Origin: Phlebotomus papatasi
Lineage: Eukaryota > Arthropoda > Insecta > Diptera > Psychodidae
Length of the DNA: 64,000 nucleotides
Direction: 5' to 3'
Assembly (NCBI RefSeq): GCF_024763615.1
Contig: NC_077222.1
Span: 4,836,001 to 4,900,000, forward strand
Each line of letters begins with the position of its first letter. Within the stretch, counting starts at the first letter, position 1. The position numbers were made by a program, and so were the translations under genes. Below the pieces are notes generated by a model, which did not search any database, was not told where the DNA came from, and saw only the letters and a list, made by a program, of their open reading frames with translations. Positions 59,179 through 64,000 of the stretch are shown here, piece by piece.

Positions 59179-60555
59179 TCACCTTACATGCCAGAGACCT
59201 AAATTAAGTGTCTCCAGCTTGGGCAATTTCATGATGAGTTCCAGGCCCTGGGCACTCAATCTGGTGCATCCATAGAGGTCGATGGCTTTCAGGTGCTGCA
59301 GATTGTCCGCCAATGTCTTGAGCCCCTTGTCACTGATTCTGTTGCACTGGCCAATATTGAGTGTCTCCAGATCATGCAGAGACTTTGCAATACGATCGAG
59401 TCCCTCATCAGTGATACCGCTGGCATTGAGACTCAGAGATCGCAGGTGAAACAATCCCTGAGAGATGTGAATGAGTGCCTGATCACCGATCTTGTCACAG
59501 AAACTCACATCCAGGGAAAATATCGTACTGCCACCTTCTGTGAGATATGCCATCCCAATATCGCTGATATTGTCGCAAGCTCGCAGATTCAGCTCCTCCA
59601 ACTTTGGCATTTTGGCGAGATATTTGAGTCCACTATCCGTCACCGATACACAGAAGCTCAAATTTATGCTTCTGAGCGATGTCAGACCTTGGGAAATGTA
59701 CTTGAGGGCCTCATCACTCAAACGCTGACAGTCCTGCAGACCCAAATACTCCAGGGCCAGATTTCCCTCTGTCTCCTGACTCAGTCCAGCTAAATGGCCA
59801 ATCCCTTGATCTGAGATGTGCCAACATGATCGCAAATTGAGTCTTTTCAGCTTCCGGAGCGCCCACGCGATCAGCAGCAGTCCTGTATTTGTGATATTTG
59901 AGCACCCACCCAATTCCAGTACCTCTAGATTTTTGATCTGTGTCCCAATCCTGCCTAGACTTGTGTCTGTGATTTGTTTGCATAGGGAGAGATCTAGCAC
60001 TTTGAGGTGCTCCATTTCTGTCGCGAAGCTATGACTGAGATTGAGATCGGTGATATTGTAGCATCCACTGAGATTGAGTGACTCGAGATTTGGCACACCC
60101 ATCACCACATCCTTCAGTGTGCGTCTCAGCGACAGCACCTGAATCTTCCGGATACCCCGGCGAACGAGCGATGTGAATAGCGTAGGTGTTGTTCTCCTGA
60201 GATGTAGGCATGCCTCTACCCCTTTCCACACACTTTTTGAGTACGCAGCATCCCTCCAGGCTGTACATACCTGAGCCACTCTCCCACGATCTCTCACATT
60301 GAGTTTGGCAAAGATCATGGTGAGGATCTCAGGATAGAGATGACCTATATGCGTTCCCTCTGGCGGTGGTGTGGCTATTGGGGTTTTAGGACGCTGAACA
60401 ACCCTTGCCGGCGGATGCAGATAGAGCTGAGTAGCCGGTGAGGGTTGTAGGTGTGGCTGATGGAGATGGTAGGGAGCATACCTGGGCAGATGATGAGGTC
60501 GATGCGATATCAATCCACCAGGGATTTCAGTCAGCATCAAGTGCGAATCGTCCAT
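59179..60555 (-). CDS. ppa: F-box/LRR protein, FBXL14 / partner of paired orthologue
   Basis: This is the substrate-recognition subunit of an SCF (Skp1-Cul1-F-box) ubiquitin ligase. In the family, vertebrate FBXL14 targets Snail-type factors and Drosophila Ppa targets Paired. From the ATG at 60555 the protein has 458 residues. A His/Pro-rich N-terminal tail covers about 1-68. An F-box lies at about 70-112 (LYPEILTMIFAKLNVRDRGR, then VCTAWRDAA and SVWKGVE). About 12-13 cysteine-type LRRs run from about 137 to the end, such as LESLNLSGCYNITD and LEELNLRACDNISD. The frame stays open 44 codons further upstream, to an ATG at 60687, but that stretch is low-complexity and unlike the family. A pyrimidine tract ending in AG lies just before the 60555 ATG, so an upstream 5' UTR intron is possible. 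The frame ends LGLWHVR-stop. GTAAGG overlaps the last codons, so splicing to another 3' exon cannot be excluded. Identity is very secure; the exact ends are less so. Confidence 0.95.
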   Translation of the reverse strand: MDDSHLMLTEIPGGLISHRPHHLPRYAPYHLHQPHLQPSPATQLYLHPPARVVQRPKTPIATPPPEGTHIGHLYPEILTMIFAKLNVRDRGRVAQVCTAWRDAAYSKSVWKGVEACLHLRRTTPTLFTSLVRRGIRKIQVLSLRRTLKDVVMGVPNLESLNLSGCYNITDLNLSHSFATEMEHLKVLDLSLCKQITDTSLGRIGTQIKNLEVLELGGCSNITNTGLLLIAWALRKLKRLNLRSCWHISDQGIGHLAGLSQETEGNLALEYLGLQDCQRLSDEALKYISQGLTSLRSINLSFCVSVTDSGLKYLAKMPKLEELNLRACDNISDIGMAYLTEGGSTIFSLDVSFCDKIGDQALIHISQGLFHLRSLSLNASGITDEGLDRIAKSLHDLETLNIGQCNRISDKGLKTLADNLQHLKAIDLYGCTRLSAQGLELIMKLPKLETLNLGLWHVR

Positions 60556-61543
60556 ATCTCCGGGGGAAGCAAAAAACAGCAGAAATCCACCTATATTTCT
60601 TACTTTTCTTCTATCGTTATAATCGTCTCTTGTTGCAATACCACGCTCCTCCTCATGTTTTTCACGGAAATCTTCTGGCCCACACACTTCTTGGGTTTTT
60701 CGGCTACCTTACCAAACTTCACATCACCTCCAGCCTCATTCCCGCATTCTCTTCGGATTTTATTGCAAAATTTGTAGTTTCTTTTTTTTCTTTATTTTTC
60801 TTCAAGTCCCAACTCAAAGCAGTTTTTAAAAAAAAGCTTCTCAAGGTGAGCCACGTTTTTTCCACACCTCCGGCTGACTTTATAGATCTCCTATTGCGGG
60901 TGGATCTATTGGATTTTCTCGTGTGCAATTTTTCTATACACAACTCTCAACACAATCATTTAAAGTATCACCACTCTTTTTCTCAGAAATGCACGATTTT
61001 GATACACTAATTTCTTATCTCAGAGACTTTGCTTGTGTTTTTTTTTACATCCACTGTGAATCACTTGATGAAAAAACAATCAACTAAATAAAATTCTCTC
61101 TCAACTTCACCATGGATTTCTGTTGAGTGTGTCTCAAGTATTATTTTTGTGGCATTCCAAAAGATATCAACACCAATTGAGAAAGAGACTGTCTTTTAGA
61201 ACAAAACACCTCCACGAAGAAGCCAGGCAATGCTCTCAAAAATATTCACCAAAATTAAATATTGAGTCTTATGCCGAACGTTCGGCCACACAGTCACCGA
61301 ATGTAAGAGGATATCTCCCCTTGTTTGAAATGTTCTCAACACCACTTTTCAGAGTATTGCTAATATTTTTTTTTTCAAATTCAAAAAAATAAAGTGCCTA
61401 GTTTGATCACTTGTACGAGTTTTATGTGACTGAATTCAAATATCACTTTCACCTCGAAACAACCAAAGCACTAAAAATTCTTCAGTTACGCTCAAATCTC
61501 CTTTGCAAGATCGTCCAACCAAGTCGACGATTGCCGTACAACT
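60556..61543 (-). other. Probable ppa 5' leader (UTR, possibly with intron)
   Basis: This is the interval between the predicted start site and the ATG. It is AT-rich with pyrimidine tracts and holds no conserved reading frame. On the minus strand a GTAAGA near 60606 and a pyrimidine-tract AG near 60561 could bound a 46-nt intron. That is shorter than usual fly introns, so a longer intron with a donor further upstream is equally possible. Confidence 0.35.
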
Positions 61544-61545
61544 GA
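61512..61545 (-). promoter_or_regulatory. Putative Inr + DPE core promoter of ppa
   Basis: Read on the minus strand, TCAGTT (insect Inr consensus TCAKTY) places A+1 at 61543. GGACG falls at exactly +28 to +32 (61516-61512) and matches the DPE consensus RGWYV. Inr-DPE spacing is strict in fly promoters, so the exact register is meaningful. The site is about 990 bp upstream of the favoured ppa ATG, on the coding strand, in a locally GC-richer patch. No obvious TATA box sits 30 bp upstream, as expected for a DPE promoter. This is inference; 5' transcript ends would settle it. Confidence 0.45.
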
Positions 61546-62585
61546 CGACGACGGTATGTTTTCAGCCTTTCGAACGCCATTCGTGAATGTTTTGTATTCT
61601 CGTTCGGTGCCATCGTCATTCACTCGCCACCAACAAAAATCCCTAGCACACAATCATCAACAAAACTCATGCTTACACTTCCAATACTCATTCACATACT
61701 AGTTCTCTTACTCTCTCACCTCTCTTATACCCTATACATATATTCAAAATTCTCTCTCATATCGCGATTTATCTCTCTTTTGGTAAAAGTGTGTGTTATC
61801 ATTCTTTTTTTGTTGTTGCTGTGTCTATTCCACCAAAAATAGAGAGAATGACTGCCTTCCAAAACAATACCAAACAGCATGGGAATGTGAGACAGAAAAC
61901 TTGACTCTTGAAATCATTAGCATTACAAAAATTTTGTAAAATAATATTTGACCAATTTGACTCAAAAAATCCTCTTTCACAAAATATACTCCAAACCCCA
62001 ATGAAATATCGATGAAACACAAAAATGTCCAACAATTTGAGAAACACAGGATCAACTATCCCTTCCACTGTACCACAATGTTCTAAAAAGGGGAAATTGT
62101 CACTCCTTCAACTACCCCTTGATGCATTCTGTCCCAAAAAAATACACAAAATAAACTCATACAAATACAATTTTGGGACAAATTTTTAAGAGTATCATAC
62201 CATGTGAAACATTCAAAATTGAGACGCGGGAAATTTGAGAAAAATATATTTCTCAACATTATTGCACTAAAACTGACCAGAAAAATATGCATTTACTAGA
62301 GACAGAGTCATAGAATTTTTTTTATTTCGCTAGAAGAATGAGACCCCATTCTCAAAGCACAATAACCCAACGATGTCATCACAATTGCAGTGTTCAAATA
62401 ATATAAATTATTATAAACATTGTTGTTGGGAGAGAGACAGTGTATTAAGTCATACAGTTCATAATCGAAATATTAGTTGACAGAGAAATTTTACGCATTA
62501 GGCCTGTAGGGGTATTTTGTAACAGTATGACAATGTCATATGACTAATTTGTGGTAAATTCTGTAAACTATTCAAAAAAGTGACT
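61546..62585. other. Upstream flank of ppa; no other gene seen
   Basis: CT-rich plus strand (TCTCTCACCTCTCTTATACC) in the presumed promoter-proximal part, then anonymous AT-rich DNA. No second promoter-like or coding signal was recognised. Confidence 0.45.
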
Positions 62586-62589
62586 CATA

Positions 62590-62824
62590 CACTGAGAAAA
62601 ATCCGAAAAAGTTAAAATAACATTCCGGAAATGTTTATTTTATCCTGCAGTATTGATCCGAAATTGGTGTAAATATTATGCTTTATAGGTGTATCAGGGC
62701 TTACAGTTATCCTTTTTCATGTAAATTTTACCCTTAATGAGGTATAAAATTAACATTAAAAAATGTTGATATATTTTTACACCTAAAAAGTGTTAAAGTT
62801 ATGAGGAATAAAAGTTAATCGCAC
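62590..62824. mobile_element. MITE, CACTGAGAAAAA family, copy 2 (right end lost)
   Basis: CACTGAGAAAAATCCGAAAA then a collinear interior through GTGTTAAAGTTATGAGGAAT. It ends at TTAATCGCACATTATA without the CTCAGTG terminus. Confidence 0.8.
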
Positions 62825-63187
62825 ATTATATACATTATTGTGCTAGGTGTTTGTGTAAATATCGGGAACTATGGTCAAAATAGGTCTCATGACCTAAGAC
62901 CTGGGTAAGGGGGGTTAGGTAAGGGGGGATACCAAAAAAAAAAAAAAATTATATACATTATACACAAGTGTAGGAATGCTTGCAATGGCCATTCTATACT
63001 CAGCAGTCTTTTATGACGTCAGTCTGCTGAATTTAATCCCAAAAATTTGTCATATGACATTGTCATATTGCTATAGAATAACCTTACAGTTCAGATGACG
63101 GATATTTCTTTGAAAATTTGGGCTGAAATTTCCAAGGCCATAAGAGAAAAATGAGGACTTAATTGAGCTTGTGTGTACTTACAGTTA

Positions 63188-63396
63188 CAGTAGACTCTCT
63201 CTAAATCGGGCATATGGTGCAAAATGTCATCCAAATTATCGATAGATTTGGACGTCAAAATCACTATAAATTCCACAAAAAGTGCTCAATTATAAAGGCT
63301 CATGATAAAATAATAGGAACTACGGCGAATTTGCTTCAAAATTAAACGTGAAAATTGTCAACAAAATTTTTCGCCCGATTGAGCGAGAGTCTACTG
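63188..63396. mobile_element. CAGTAGACTCTCTCTAAATCGG MITE, copy 2
   Basis: TA-flanked ends CAGTAGACTCTCTCTAAATC and GATTGAGCGAGAGTCTACTG. The interior matches the reverse complement of 45783-46014. Confidence 0.85.
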
Positions 63397-63873
63397 TAAT
63401 TGAGATCAATTACCAGCGCCACTCACGGGGAAAAACAGCGCCCTCAAGCGGAGAAAAAGATCGCCGCAGTAGCAGTATTTTTTTTTGTAATTTAAAGATA
63501 CTACCGGGATTTTACACATTTTCATGACTGAAAAAATGCGCGAGTTCTTTCAATTTCAAAAATGCGTGAAATTTACTGAGATAATCCAAATCAAGCATTA
63601 AAACCGCTTCCATGTAGTTTGCATGAAATTTTCCTAGATTTTTATGCAATAAAAATTGGTGATTTTCATAAATCCTTCCCAAAATCTGCCTAAAGGGGTT
63701 ACGTGGATCATGAAGCTTAAAAAACAAGAAACAGCATATTGTGACGAATTTGCCTCATATATGGCAAGGGGTAGTGGATTATTCGCTAAAATTTAAATTT
63801 TTTAATTATTTAAATATTTTTCTCAGGGGGTAAACAAATCTACCCCTCACGGTTCACTCTGGGTGCCACTCAG

Positions 63874-63990
63874 AGCGATTCTGGAAATCGATCACGCAAT
63901 TAGCGGGACCTTGAAGACCGATCACATGATCAGTGCGATCTTAGAGACTGAGCGGTGCAATCTACCACTCTGGCATTCACGGTTCACTCC
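63874..63990. repeat. Degenerate ~30-bp repeats between CACGGTTCACTC repeats
   Basis: Three units of about 30 bp (GCGATTCTGGAAATCGATCA, GGGACCTTGAAGACCGATCA, GCGATCTTAGAGACTGAGCG starts) lie between two direct copies of CACGGTTCACTC (about 63849 and 63978). The cluster runs to the window edge. Confidence 0.6.
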
Positions 63991-64000
63991 AGGGGGGTAG

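Noticed and set aside
59293..59793. 166-codon plus-strand frame opposite ppa
   Set aside because: Antisense shadow of the LRR repeats.
60438..61010. 190-codon plus-strand frame over the ppa 5' region
   Set aside because: Antisense to the ppa N-terminus and leader; Phe/Leu-rich pyrimidine tract with no domain.

Overview
The window looks like AT-rich, repeat-dense intergenic or intronic DNA from a dipteran insect, with one clear protein-coding gene near its right end. That gene is an F-box/leucine-rich-repeat protein of the FBXL14 family, the orthologue group of Drosophila partner of paired (ppa). Its fly-like Inr plus DPE promoter signature and the style of the surrounding mobile elements suggest a lower dipteran such as a sand fly or mosquito relative. 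The species assignment is inference; I could run no database search.

Layout. 1-2,500 is anonymous DNA with a tRNA-like SINE at about 2.2 kb. 2.5-5.1 kb holds four inverted-repeat elements in series. 6.2-7.5 kb is a 1.4 kb element with a remnant transposase helix-turn-helix reading frame; a second copy lies at 20.8-21.6 kb. 9.0-11.6 kb is a set of nested insertions: a TA-flanked element holds a decayed Tc1-like transposase that is itself cut by two unrelated MITEs. 13.5-15.2 kb is a tandem array of roughly 155-190 bp units. 17.4-17.9 kb has a cloverleaf tRNA-like sequence between copies of a palindromic motif. 24-30.5 kb holds foldback elements and a hAT-like element with a perfect 8-bp target duplication. 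32.7-35.1 kb holds a hAT-like element, a dead non-LTR reverse transcriptase and two MITEs. 40.7-47.3 kb contains further MITEs, including one inserted into a copy of its own family, and a second hAT-like copy with a perfect 8-bp duplication. 55.4-58.5 kb is a 3.1 kb TIR-bounded composite. 59.2-61.55 kb is the ppa gene on the minus strand. 61.6-64 kb is mostly anonymous, with two MITEs and a small repeat cluster.

The most notable pattern is a guild of about ten element families that share a short terminus, roughly TA|(A/G)GGNAA(G)TG, and a TA target duplication, but have otherwise unrelated termini and interiors. Two of these families carry remnants of what looks like a Psq/CENP-B-type (pogo/Jerky-like) transposase N-terminus. 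This suggests that one transposase lineage mobilised many unrelated non-autonomous passengers. I saw no CRISPR, operon, viral or toxin system.
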